Of a stretch of DNA of 64,000 bases, positions 44,675-55,599 are shown one piece after another (position 1 is the first letter of the stretch; each line of letters opens with the position of its first letter). The notes beneath the pieces are model-generated. The model did not search any database, was not told where the DNA came from, and saw nothing but the letters and a program-made list of their open reading frames with translations. Source of the stretch: Fragilariopsis cylindrus CCMP1102 (lineage: Eukaryota > Bacillariophyta > Bacillariophyceae > Bacillariales > Bacillariaceae). The stretch covers positions 1 to 64,000 of the forward strand of contig FMBT01000422.1 in the NCBI GenBank assembly GCA_900095095.1, read 5' to 3'. Position numbers and translations under genes: made by a program.

Positions 44675-47600
44675 ATGAATCCGCCGCCAGAAAATTCATC
44701 ACATAATGCTACTAGCGATGCATTCACCTATCTCAACGATGTGTCTAGAATGTCATGCTTTCCCGATGGAACTCCAGTATCACGTATTTTTCATCCGAGA
44801 TGCGAAGCAGACGTCGTTAACATTTTACAATCTGCACATCATGCGCGAAAGCAAGTGGGCATCCGCGGTACTAAACATAGCATGGGGGGGCATTCCATTT
44901 GTCATCTTGGATGGGAAATTGATACCAAATATCTTAGACATATAAAATACGATAAATATGATAGTCTTTACAACAGGTGTGTGGTCAGATGTGGTCCAGG
45001 ATGCCAATGGGCTGACCTCATAAAATCACTGAATTATTTTGGAAAATCGCCTCGAACAATGCAAAGCTATTGTACGTTCAGTGTTGGGGGGACATTGGCA
45101 GTAAATGCTCATGGAATAACTACAGATTACTGCTTTGCCGAGAGTGTTTTGGAATTCCGTTTGACGAGGGTTAATTCTAATGGTAAAGCGGAGGTAGTGA
45201 CTTGCTGTCGTCCTGAACCCGGTGAAACAACACGAAATGATGAATCTTCTCTTGGAAACGAGTTGTTTGGTTTGGTGCTGGGTGGCTACGGTATGTTCGG
45301 TGTCATTACGGAAGTTGTTCTTAAGGTAGAGGATAATATGCACTTGGAATTGGATAGTATGCAACTTAATATTCATTCAATGGATAGTGGTAACGATGAT
45401 GAAAAGGGTAATCGATGTGATTTTGTTCGAATATATGATAACTGTCGACAAAGTGCGCACAATGGCAAAAGCAACCTAGAAAATTCAAATACATCTCTAG
45501 GAACAGTGGAAATCAAAATGACTCGACTCAATACCATTAACCTAAGCAAAGTTTCCCTTTACGTCCTTAGGCGCAGCAGTCATACAGCAGCAATGTCAGA
45601 CCTACCAGCTGCTCCTAAAGAAATGTCACCGACCTCACAACTATTGTACAAGTGGATTTTGCCCCTTTATAAGAAACAGAGATACGAAATCGAGGAGAAA
45701 AGAGGGGAAGCGTTGGATTGGAATCAAGATGATTCCTTGACACGGAACCAACTTTTGTTTGAAAGTGCAGTTCCTTTGACAAAATTGTACAAGCCGCTTG
45801 TTAAAAAAGATGATACATTTGTGTTACAAGAGTTCTTTTGTCCTCATGATAAGTTCTCTCAATGGATAAAAAAAGCGCAGCCCATTTATAACGATATTGA
45901 GAGCCAGCAAACAGATCAATGTCAAAACATTATATTATTGAACACAACAATTCGATACGTGGAAGAGGATACACTAACGTTTCTTAGATACAGTCGATCA
46001 TCTGGAGGTGTATATGCATTTGTGCTCTATTACCGCATTAAAAGAGAAAATTCTGTTGAGAGACAACTAGGGGAGTTTCATAACCGCTTCGCTGAAGTGA
46101 CTCTAGATTTGGGTGGCACGTTTTATTTGCCCTATCGAAAGTGTTACAGTCAAGAAATGCTGAAGACTGCCTATCCTATGATAGAAGATTTTGCAAAAAA
46201 GAAGGAAGTGTTGGATCCAAATTGTATGTTTTCTAATTTATGGTTTGATCATTATATCCTGCCGTTGTGTTCTATGGATTACCAAAAAACTAATGCAAGA
46301 TATAATGATCTCAGTATTGGTTCTTGCCCACAGCATACTATTAATATTACCATTGATAATGCAAGCCAGTCTCTACTTCTCCCGAAGGAAGAGTTTTGGA
46401 AATGGTTACCCCGAAACAATAACAGCAATATACTGAGGAGAAATAACAGCTATCGAAGCCTACTCCGTTCAAAGAAGTTACGTGATGAATTTCGCGATCA
46501 GTTTCTAGTCAACATCTTTAATATTGCCGATGCCAATGATGTGATGCGTGTCATGACTATGGCAGCATGGGATCCAGCCAACTCTCGTGATATACACATA
46601 TATCAGCAGATCTTTGATCACTTTCACGGTAAATGTGGCATTGCGGCATCGAATAAAATAATGCTAATGCAATATTGGCGTGGAATACAACAGATTCGGC
46701 GTCAAAAGGACGAACTGACAAGACAAACAGTGAATGTTCTGAGTAATCTTGGCATGCTTAGATGCATACATAATTATGTTTGTGTGGGTGATCATGGTAA
46801 AATAGTGACGGAATTGGTTAACAAATTGCATATGACAGGAAAAATCTGGGTTGTACACAATAGCCCAGATATTAATGAATTACACGATGTAATAAGTGAC
46901 AATTCAACGGAGAAGACTATGCCATCTATTGCCACAGTTTTAGAACGTGGGTCTCTTGAGTCTGTCGCCCACGAAGAGATTGCATATGATTATATTTCGC
47001 AGCAAGCAAACGAAAAGTTGAGTCGAATTCCATCAGAAACTATCGATTTAGTTACTATGAATCAAGGTCTGCATCATATTCCCTTGGACAAGTTGTTTGA
47101 TTTTCTTTCAGAGATCAATAGGATTCTTCGTCATGAAGGGGTATTCATCATTAGGGAGCATGATCTTAAAATTTCGGAAGAAGAAACAAGAGATGGTTGC
47201 GGTAAATGTTTGTACCCAATGCTAGATCTGGCTCATAGTATTTTTAATGCAGTTACTGGTGTGGTGATAAAAGAAGAGGAAGAAGAAATACGTGCATTTC
47301 GCCCTATCTTGGAATGGAGAGCAATATTGGAGAAGATTGGTTTTGTTGACACATTGGTCTATGAAGTAGAGAAAGGGGATCCAACCTGGGATGAGATGTT
47401 AACTTTCTACAAACCCTGTCCTCGGAAATCCATGGTGGTAGAACCAGTTAAATTTGAAGTATCAGCGCGAATTATCAAAAATGTTGATCCCCCTATAATG
47501 ACTCTTCTCCACACATTCCTCAGTCAAATTCCAAAATTCGTTGTGTCAAATATGCATGATGCACTTATCTGCATCAAGCGATATCTACCTCAAGTACACG

Positions 47601-49972
47601 AAATGTTGCTATGTTTTCTTCATCATGAAATCCCCCTAGCGATTGAGGAAATGATGGTGGGAGCTCAAGGTAGTGCAGTCTTGAAACAAATAACTGATTT
47701 TTTTAAATCTCACATTACTGCGTCTTCCAAGCAGTGGATTGACTTGGTGGATGGGCTGCTATCTCTGATATCTCAATCTGAAGTCCGTGCAGTGTATAAC
47801 TTCAGGAATATAGTAAATATGTCTGAGCTCTTCTTAATCCTACCATACCTTGAAAAGAAGGTACTATCAAATAGAAAGGCATGTGCTTTCTGGGAGGTGC
47901 AACTTGTCACTTTTATAAAAGGTAATTTTCCTGCCTTGTTTCCCCCAGCAGAGGAGGTAGAAAGTGGTCAAGGCGATGTAGGCACGAGTACTTGTATTCA
48001 AAATAATGGGTGCTCAGGAAATGGTTACACCAGCAACAATGAAGTCATATCAAACAAAGTGAAAGGAACAGAAGTAGAAGCTGTCTTCCAAGATCTTGCT
48101 AAAAAGATCCCTGGGATTTTGGATTCAGAAAAAATGTTGACACAAAGTGGTTTTACTCTTCCACAGCAAGTTATGCTGGTCAAACGGTTTGGTGGAAAAG
48201 ATTTACCAACAACCTGTGAAGCTATAGCTGGTTACCTTAATTTAAAGATATGGATAGAAATCAAAGAACATTTACAAGCAGTAGGAGATACAGGCAAACT
48301 ACCAACTAAAGCTTTATTGTTATCTCCCACTTCGAAACAACAAGATACTTTAATATTTCATCCATGGCATTTTGTTTTTAAAACATTTCTCAAAGCGCCA
48401 AATATAGAAATCAATCAACAGGGAATCTTCGCTCTTCGCATGATGGGTATGGATGAGATAAGTGCTCTTTACAAGGCAGCAAAAAAGGAGGAAGAAAATA
48501 ATACTGCAGTATTTTTGGATGACGTACAACAACTAAATACTTCGTTGGTATCACGTTTGCAAGGTTTGGACCATACATTTAGCCAAATTGGTCAAGATCA
48601 GCTTCATGATATTGAGGAAAAGACTATTGTATTTGATAGTGGAATTAAAAGAAAAGATTTATTTAATGTTGCAGAGGTAATCGAAGCAAAATTTGGGTAC
48701 ATAAGTGCTACTAGTAGACTCGTTGATATTACACAAGATTTGCAATCATTACACTCTCAAATCCACATAAAATTAGCAAGTCGAAAGCATAACGATGGAA
48801 CCCGAACAAATGAAGCTAGGGTTGGCTGGTTAGCTATTCATGAAGATCAGCTTATCAAAATGCGAGATAATCATAGTGATGGTAAGAGAGCAATTGATTT
48901 ATTGAGGAAAAATGTGGTTGGAATATCGACACTTGGCCTTGCAGGTACCAACCGACTCAAAATTAAATATCGCCGCTTGACTGGTGTTCACGAGTCTCAT
49001 GACAATATGGATAAAGTTAAGTCAACTTCAATTGAATCATGCGAGGTGTTGGCCTCTAGCCAATTGATCAATGAATATCTTCACCCAGATGATGGGGAGT
49101 ATACATGGTTCAAGCTAAACGAATGGATGCAAGTGGAAATTCTAGATCAACTTGTTAGTAGTCTAGAGCATACCCCTTGGTATCGCTTTCCTTTCATACA
49201 ATTCATCCAGATTTATTTTGACGTATTCAAAAAGCAAGCTAAAATTATCCAGGGAAAATATGGTGTCTTGACTGCCTATGGTAGTATGGCTTTCTTAACC
49301 GATTTCATTCCTGGGGTTGTGATGTCTGTACTATTTGGACAGCTTCGACTATTGGCAATTCCTCTTCTGGCAGCCACTTCAAATCAAGGATACGGAGGCA
49401 CAAACCAAAGCAGATTTTTAGAGCAATGTGTACTTCGTCTCCAGGTCCAAAATGTAAGCACTACAGATTGGGTCGCTTTATTCAGAAAAGAAGTAGACCC
49501 GCGAATTTTGAGTGTCAGCATGCTGCCTCATAACTTTTTTGTCCTCAGCACTCCTCCATTTAAAGTCATGGGGGAGATACTCCAGAAAGTTGCAATCAGG
49601 TTCCCCTCAGCTAGACTACTTCAAATTAGCAATCAGAATGAAATACAGGTACGTATTATACTGTCACCAGAAGAATCTATAGACCTAGAGTCCTTACAAG
49701 GTCAGACACTTAAGCATAGTTTCCTACAAGCAGTTCTCCGTGTACAAGGTGTAAAGTATATGATGCAGTACCAATATCCAAATACAAAACAATGCGCAAC
49801 TGTGTACAGTTTTGATGAAAGAACGGGGGATCATATAACTAAGGAAAGGATGCTCCAGAATGAGATGCATTACTGTTTTGAAGTTCAATGCGTATCCCTT
49901 CTTGACTTGATTCGCACGTGTGAAGGTATTGCTTGCTGTCGAGTAGAGCAGATTTATGATTTCTGGAACTAA
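44675..49972 (+). CDS. trimodular protein: FAD-linked oxidase + SAM methyltransferase + long helical region
   Basis: An unbroken, intronless frame of 1765 residues. Residues about 36-220 form a PCMH-type FAD domain: RIFHPRCEADVVNIL, IRGTKHSMGGHS (His68 at the usual covalent-FAD position), SVGGTLAVNAHG and LVLGGYGMFGVITEVVLKV. An aldonolactone-oxidase-like substrate region follows to about 525 (GGTFYLPYRKCYSQEM, VLDPNCMFSNLWF), without the usual HWxK. Residues about 690-920 resemble a class I methyltransferase: NYVCVGDHGKIV, ETIDLVTMNQGLHHIPLDKL, ILRHEGVFIIREHD. The last 830 residues are mainly helical with no domain I recognise. There is no signal peptide. Unlike nearly all neighbours it has no amino-acid runs. 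Enzymes of ascorbate-type lactone oxidation carry the first fold; the reaction here is unknown. Confidence 0.85.
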   Translation: MNPPPENSSHNATSDAFTYLNDVSRMSCFPDGTPVSRIFHPRCEADVVNILQSAHHARKQVGIRGTKHSMGGHSICHLGWEIDTKYLRHIKYDKYDSLYNRCVVRCGPGCQWADLIKSLNYFGKSPRTMQSYCTFSVGGTLAVNAHGITTDYCFAESVLEFRLTRVNSNGKAEVVTCCRPEPGETTRNDESSLGNELFGLVLGGYGMFGVITEVVLKVEDNMHLELDSMQLNIHSMDSGNDDEKGNRCDFVRIYDNCRQSAHNGKSNLENSNTSLGTVEIKMTRLNTINLSKVSLYVLRRSSHTAAMSDLPAAPKEMSPTSQLLYKWILPLYKKQRYEIEEKRGEALDWNQDDSLTRNQLLFESAVPLTKLYKPLVKKDDTFVLQEFFCPHDKFSQWIKKAQPIYNDIESQQTDQCQNIILLNTTIRYVEEDTLTFLRYSRSSGGVYAFVLYYRIKRENSVERQLGEFHNRFAEVTLDLGGTFYLPYRKCYSQEMLKTAYPMIEDFAKKKEVLDPNCMFSNLWFDHYILPLCSMDYQKTNARYNDLSIGSCPQHTINITIDNASQSLLLPKEEFWKWLPRNNNSNILRRNNSYRSLLRSKKLRDEFRDQFLVNIFNIADANDVMRVMTMAAWDPANSRDIHIYQQIFDHFHGKCGIAASNKIMLMQYWRGIQQIRRQKDELTRQTVNVLSNLGMLRCIHNYVCVGDHGKIVTELVNKLHMTGKIWVVHNSPDINELHDVISDNSTEKTMPSIATVLERGSLESVAHEEIAYDYISQQANEKLSRIPSETIDLVTMNQGLHHIPLDKLFDFLSEINRILRHEGVFIIREHDLKISEEETRDGCGKCLYPMLDLAHSIFNAVTGVVIKEEEEEIRAFRPILEWRAILEKIGFVDTLVYEVEKGDPTWDEMLTFYKPCPRKSMVVEPVKFEVSARIIKNVDPPIMTLLHTFLSQIPKFVVSNMHDALICIKRYLPQVHEMLLCFLHHEIPLAIEEMMVGAQGSAVLKQITDFFKSHITASSKQWIDLVDGLLSLISQSEVRAVYNFRNIVNMSELFLILPYLEKKVLSNRKACAFWEVQLVTFIKGNFPALFPPAEEVESGQGDVGTSTCIQNNGCSGNGYTSNNEVISNKVKGTEVEAVFQDLAKKIPGILDSEKMLTQSGFTLPQQVMLVKRFGGKDLPTTCEAIAGYLNLKIWIEIKEHLQAVGDTGKLPTKALLLSPTSKQQDTLIFHPWHFVFKTFLKAPNIEINQQGIFALRMMGMDEISALYKAAKKEEENNTAVFLDDVQQLNTSLVSRLQGLDHTFSQIGQDQLHDIEEKTIVFDSGIKRKDLFNVAEVIEAKFGYISATSRLVDITQDLQSLHSQIHIKLASRKHNDGTRTNEARVGWLAIHEDQLIKMRDNHSDGKRAIDLLRKNVVGISTLGLAGTNRLKIKYRRLTGVHESHDNMDKVKSTSIESCEVLASSQLINEYLHPDDGEYTWFKLNEWMQVEILDQLVSSLEHTPWYRFPFIQFIQIYFDVFKKQAKIIQGKYGVLTAYGSMAFLTDFIPGVVMSVLFGQLRLLAIPLLAATSNQGYGGTNQSRFLEQCVLRLQVQNVSTTDWVALFRKEVDPRILSVSMLPHNFFVLSTPPFKVMGEILQKVAIRFPSARLLQISNQNEIQVRIILSPEESIDLESLQGQTLKHSFLQAVLRVQGVKYMMQYQYPNTKQCATVYSFDERTGDHITKERMLQNEMHYCFEVQCVSLLDLIRTCEGIACCRVEQIYDFWN

Positions 49973-51118
49973 GTATGAATATGAGAAATGTGGATAGACT
50001 GATCACAAAATAAGATATATTCATTGCTTGATTTAGTATCAATGAATGCACAATCGGATGTCATAATAATTGCAGATATTAACGGCATGATCACGGCACT
50101 TCAAGTATCGTAACCACTTGTTACTTTACCACATACCGAACGAATGAACGTACGTATAATAGAAGGAAGGGTGCGTACGATGTAAAATAATATGAAAGAG
50201 TATAGTTTCTTTAATTTTTTTTTGATATGTGCTGGTCGATTGATTTAGCTGCTACCTTTTAGCTATAGTAGAGTCTTTATTTTATTCGTACGCAGTATTT
50301 AAAGAAACAAAAGAACAACGAATCAAAGAATGAATGAATCAAATTAAAAATAATAATGATCAATGAACCCATAGAATCTCATTCTCATTCCCACGGAACT
50401 CTTTCGAAAAAACGTGGAATGCTTAATATGTGTGTCATTATGGGTAATAATTTTGACACGAATACAACGCGGAGTTTTGTGAGTGAAAGATGATCCCTCG
50501 GCGCGAGGGAAAAAAAATCTTCTTACAATCGTACTTTCAACTCGTAGATTAAGAGCAACCTCATTCAGTATGGCACCGACGACCCGTGCATGTGTGTGAT
50601 ATTTGTCTTTCTCCCACATGTACTTCGTATGAACGGAAAGCTTGCGTGTCCACGTTTATGATTAAGTGAAGATTTTCATCCTCAAACCGATCGGAAATTA
50701 ATATTTACGTCTGTCCCTCGTTCTTATCAGAATTATAATAGGAGCGATTAGTGTGATAAAATTTCCATTTTGAAATTTCTGTTTGAAGACTAAATCATAT
50801 CCTTGTCAATATCCAAAAGGAACGTACAAAATCTACTCTGAAACACTGTGAGGGCGAAGGACGAACGTATCTATTAATTTTTTAGGTCGACCGTGATAAA
50901 TTTGGTGTGATCCGCGTAAATCTTAAAAAAATCGCACCAATGATTCATTGTTACATCCTCTATTGTATTTCATCCCTCTACTTCCTCAATATCCTTGCTA
51001 TCGAGCAGTTACAATTATTCCCGATTGAAGAAGCAACGGATCTCATATTATTCATATACTATTGTAATACAAAAGTGTTACTAAATAGATTATATCAAAA
51101 ACTACTCAACATTTCAAC
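49973..51118. other. intergenic with a gene relic
   Basis: About 1.15 kb. The first 140 bases hold the propeller-gene relic (50024-50113). The rest is AT-rich with small open frames (50344-50619, 50907-51122) that show no coding character, and it includes the promoter of the propeller gene. Confidence 0.45.
50024..50113 (+). pseudogene. decayed 3' end of a propeller-type gene
   Basis: This short frame encodes LLDLVSMNAQ, then SDVIIIADINGMITALQVS and a stop. The intact gene at 51119-53053 has SDVVLVADTRGVITALQVA at 52699-52755. Twelve of 19 positions are identical and most others are V/I/L/M changes. The relic stops right after this strand and lacks the Pro/Thr stalk and membrane anchor. It has no open frame upstream because the oxidase-methyltransferase gene ends only about 50 bases before it. 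It is best read as a leftover of a tandem copy of the neighbour. Confidence 0.65.
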
Positions 51119-53053
51119 ATGAAGCTTTGTAATAATCTTGTACGAACGCTATTTTTCCTTGCAGCGAATGCAAAATTCGCTGTAGCGCAAGGACCTGATG
51201 ATGGACCTGATGATAACGATCCTGCTAATACTGACGATGACGCACCTCCCAGTATTGACTATCAAGATTTGTTACCAGAACCAACAACACTTTGGACTAC
51301 ACAATTATTCCCTGATGTTGAACTTGGATCTGTCGCAGTCGAAGCCGGGAACGGAATTTTCATGGCACCTGATGGAAAACATGCAATCGTAACGACTGTT
51401 GGTGCGACTGTTTATGCCTTCAACGCCTACAATGGTGGTGATCCTACGTGGGTCTATCAAGCTCCATCTATTGATAGTAGTATCGCTCGTTCTCATAGTT
51501 CTGTTACCTTTGCTCCATCTGGTGATTACATGGTTTATGCTGTCGTTGATAACGAAAATAGTTTAGACCCCAGCTCGTAAGTAGTAGTTCAATACAAGAA
51601 GATTGTAATATATTATACGGTACCAGCACACTTGGTTGGAAAAACAATAGTTTGAATCTGCGCCTTTTTCTTTTTTGGTCGATCGATTATTGCTCACACA
51701 GCTGTTTTATCCAATTTTTCTCGTCTTCTTCTCCGCTATCAATCAATTCGCATAAATGTTTTATTTTTTATTTATTATAGTCGTGTCATTGCACTTGATA
51801 TGGATGGTAACGAACTTTGGGTGTCTGATGATTTGGATGGAGTTGCCTCAGGATCACCACAAATTTCAAGTGATGGCGCATATGTTTTCATTACGCACAA
51901 CGCCGACGACAAATCCAATGGATACTTCACAACCATTGATGCGAATGTTACTGCAGGATCTACCTTTTATTCAGGATCAAGCGGCGAAAACGGTGATGAA
52001 CCAACCAACGCATATGGACCTGTTGGAATCTTCCACAATCCAACTGAAGGTAACTACGATCCTATCGAATCTGGTGACCCCGTTAGTGAAGGTGATTTCA
52101 ACACGAATGATATGCTTATGTTTGCACAAACACCTAAACCAAGCGACGCCGTAATCTCAAATGGATTCCTATACGGATTCCAATTCCCTCGTGACTTCGT
52201 CGGAAACGCATCTGAGGTGGATTATTTCCAAATGGGGACTTTTGAACGTGATTTCCAGACTTTGACAAAACCTGTAATGACCAACAATGGTTTGTCTGCA
52301 TATTGGGGTGTTTCTAGAAGTGGATTCCGTGGATGGGCACCAAAACGATTTAGTCGTGCAAGATCTAACACTGTCGGATTTACTCGTAATGAAGACTCTC
52401 CAGGACAACCAGTTTGGGCATGCCCAGCCCTCAGTAACGATGGTCCGGAACCTACCATCTTCGGTGGAAGTGCCGCAAAGGAGTTCGTCCGAATGAGTTA
52501 TGATTTTACTGAACAACTTATTGTTCCTACCTCGGGTTACGTCAAAACTACTGCAATTGTAGACGGTGATGAACGTGCTGTATACTACGTTGAGAGTGAT
52601 ACCGGAACTCTTCATCAAGCTGGCTTTGATGATCTTACCGACTTGTGGAGTTTCGCTGTCAATTTCTCAGTCGATGGAGAAATGGCAATCACACCCCGCT
52701 CCGATGTTGTTCTTGTTGCTGACACACGAGGTGTTATCACCGCATTACAGGTTGCAGAAATCCCAACGACAGAAGCTCCTTCCATGATGCCTTCTGATGG
52801 ACCTTCAATGGATCCTACCGGACCTCCTGCTGTAACTACTTCAGCCCCTACTGCTCTTGCTACGACCGGTGCTCCCGTTGCTGAACCAACAACGGAAGCT
52901 CCTGTGGCTTCTCCTGTTTCCGAACCAGTAGCTTCTCCTGTTATGGCTCCCGTAGCAGGCACCGAGGAACCTCCTACTCCTAGTGGCGCCGCTCAATCTA
53001 CCACTTTTATTGTCGCGATCTTGGCTGGAAGCATTATGGTGTTGTTGTTGTAA
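51119..53053 (+). CDS. secreted, anchored beta-propeller-type surface protein
   Basis: Two exons: 51119-51576 and 51781-53053 (donor GTAAGT, acceptor TTATAG), 576 residues. A signal peptide (NNLVRTLFFLAANAKFAVAQ) is followed by an acidic linker. The main part, about residues 60-440, has repeated strand-turn blocks of the PQQ/quinoprotein or WD-like type (GIFMAPDGKHAIVTTVGATV then YAFN; GSPQISSDGAYVFITHNADD; RSDVVLVADTRGVITALQVA). A Pro/Thr/Ser/Ala stalk with repeated EAP, PVASPV and APVA words follows, and the C-terminus is a hydrophobic tail (TTFIVAILAGSIMVLLL), which suggests a GPI or membrane anchor. Ligand and role are unknown. A decayed partial copy lies 1 kb upstream. Confidence 0.8.
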
Positions 53054-53414
53054 GGAGTGATGTAAAAGTAATATATAATAATACAAGAGGGAGGGAAGGA
53101 ATAACCTTGCGATAATGGTTGCAACAACGACGATGACGATGATGATGTCGATGACTGTATTTTTTATGTGTATTTGCTTTGCAATATATCATCGTTGCCG
53201 TTGTTGTTGGTTACTACTGTACTATATTATTAGAATAAATACTTCACCTCACTTGGCAATTTTTATGAGGATTGGAGAAATATATATTAGTACACATGCC
53301 ATACATATATAACTAAATAAAGTAAATAATATATAAAAACAATATTTGTAAAGAAATATGAAAAGAGTGAAGTCATTTTAAAATTAGTATTTTACGATGG
53401 TACTACGAAACTCG
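53054..53414. other. convergent intergenic region
   Basis: About 360 AT-rich bases between converging genes, with an ACG/ATG run near 53125-53150. No gene seen. Confidence 0.35.
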
Positions 53415-55024
53415 TTAGCTTTTTACAACTGTCCTCTGTTTCTCAACATCTTCTAGAAAGGAAATCGTCTTCTCGTGAATTTCTTCAGCTGTGTTTATAG
53501 GATTGCGTTGTTCATTGGTCAATTTTGTTGCTCTACCAAGCCAAAGTGGTGTCAACATACATACGTCTGCAAATTCTTGATGATGTGCATCCTTAATAAT
53601 CTGCACGGTTGATGATCCACCATCAGGACCAAAATTTCCCTGTCGACTTAGTTCTTGCAATACGCCTACTCCGCCCCATCCCAACTTTCCCCATTCTTCA
53701 CTAAAGAGTACCAACATTTCAATATCATGTAATGATACATTGAAACTATCGGTAACGTTTGTATAGAGATACGTATCGGTATTTTGTAAGTTACTAACTT
53801 TATCAAGATCAAACAACGAACCACGTGAAGCATCAGGGATCCAATCTGCTGCAGGTTCATGCGAAATAATCGACGTTGGACGTCGTTGACGAGCTGCATG
53901 AAATACAGTTGCTCCACCATGAGAATGTCCCATGTAATGGAACATTTTAGGATTCAACTTATTCACGAAACTTATATTTAATGCCTCAAGTTCAGGTATA
54001 TTTTCTATATTCAAATCAAGAAATGCTTCTACCATATGTAAAAATTCGGCGGCTCTATATTCTGTCTGTGCGCGTCTAGATCGTTTGTATCGTTCCTTCC
54101 TACCTGCAACATAATCCTCCATGATCGATTCATCACGACGTAGTATATTGCCACCTTTACGAAGGACTACGGGGGCTGTCCCATCTGTATGATCAATAAC
54201 AACCACTACATAACCATTTGCTGCTAATGATCTTGTCTGATACGTGTAAAGTTCTGAATTTCCACCAAGTCCATGAGAATAAAATATAATAGGGAGTCGT
54301 GACTTAACTGTTCTGTCGTCGTCAACAAATAATTTAGCATTTAGTTTCGTATTTTTTACTTTGGCAAGTCTCCAGTAATGTATCATCCAGGAATATTTTT
54401 GTAGCGGTGGCGGTGCGTCATACTTTCTTCACAAAATTCTATACTTGTGGCTGGTTTCAGGTAGGGCATGGTTCCAGTAGACTGGTCCAAGGTCGGATAG
54501 AGAATCCGTACTGTTACATGATCATCATCATGTTCTTTATTGGGGCAAGTGTATCCATGAGAATCATCTTCATCAATAACGATCTGAGAGGAATAATATT
54601 TTTTCATATTTATTGGTAGGAATGTATCAATAATTCCAACATTATATTTTCCCATACTAGGAGGTAACTCAACTGGTGGGAACAAGACCGACAACATACC
54701 ACCCAAAGCGACCGAAAGAAGACTCAAAATTCCAATCAAACGTTTCAACCACAACTTCTTTTTTGGATGATTGTTGTTATTGTTGGAAATTATGAATGAA
54801 CGTAAAAGTTGTAGTATTACTAATGGAATCATAGGAAATATCATAGTCCAACGATTTGTTAAATTCCCAGAAAATCCAACCGTTATAGATGATGTTATGG
54901 TTAAGATTTGGACATTTTTGAAGTCCTGCTTGGCTAGTGCCGAATATCCAAAACCGAGAACGCCGAGAGCATCAACTATAACTTGCAACACAATAACATG
55001 AAGGCCTCCACCAATAGCAATCAT
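53415..55024 (-). pseudogene. PAF-acetylhydrolase-like lipase with membrane domain, one frame break
   Basis: Two frames on the minus strand abut with a 4-base ATGA overlap at 54386-54383. The upstream one (55024-54383, 213 residues) has about four membrane spans (for example WTMIFPMIPLVILQLL and LIGILSLLSVALGGMLSVLF) and then VTVRILYPTLDQSTGTMPYL, the start of the PAF-AH lipase. The downstream one (54386-53415, 323 residues) carries the rest: PIIFYSHGLGGNSELY, FHYMGHSHGGATVF (nucleophile GHSHG), and the late His region DAHHQEFADV. No GT-AG intron fits the junction, and one extra A in the five-A run at the break would join the frames as KKYSWMIHYW. Either a real recent frameshift or a homopolymer sequencing error. 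PAF-AH enzymes remove short acyl chains from phospholipids. Confidence 0.75.
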
Positions 55025-55063
55025 TTCTCTCTATATATGGTATATAATCATATGCTATTCTAT

Positions 55064-55402
55064 CACTCTCTCTCTCTCACACTCTCACTCTCTCTCTCTC
55101 CTCTTCTCTCTCTCTCTTCTCTCTCCTCTCTTCTCTCTTCTCTTGTATGGTGTATTAATACTCTTATAAATTCTCATACTCTCATCGTCTATTGTCAATT
55201 CGTCTATTGTCAATTCGTCAATTGACAAATAATAAGTTGGAAGAAATTCAGTCACAAAATATAGAGTCGAGTCACGCGTTCACCTTTTCAAACGTGTGAT
55301 ATGATTCAGTCAGGCTTGTTTAGAAAATTGAAAATCTACAAATCTACAAATTTTTAATTGAGAGTTGCATGAGAGATTGTGAAAGACGATCGAAGATCGA
55401 AC
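55064..55402. repeat. long direct repeat, copy A
   Basis: A CT-rich tract (to about 55142) followed by about 260 bases starting CTTGTATGGTGTATTAATAC and ending near GAAGATCGAACGGCACG. Copy B (58757-59055) repeats it in the same order and orientation with scattered substitutions and small indels. Copy A lies between the start of the PAF-AH-like gene (minus) and the start of the S9 peptidase gene (plus), so it may serve as promoter DNA for either. Confidence 0.9.
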
Positions 55403-55599
55403 GGCACGCAAATTACTCGTGTGACTAATTTCCGGCATGATGCCTTGCTTCGTCGTATACAAAACGGATATAGTTTAACATCTACTAACATCTTCATGTT
55501 CATGTTAAATGTAATAACAATACCGTAACAAGCCATTGTATTATTTATGAGCAAACACTACATACAGTAGATATTGATTGAGCCACCGGGACCGTCACC

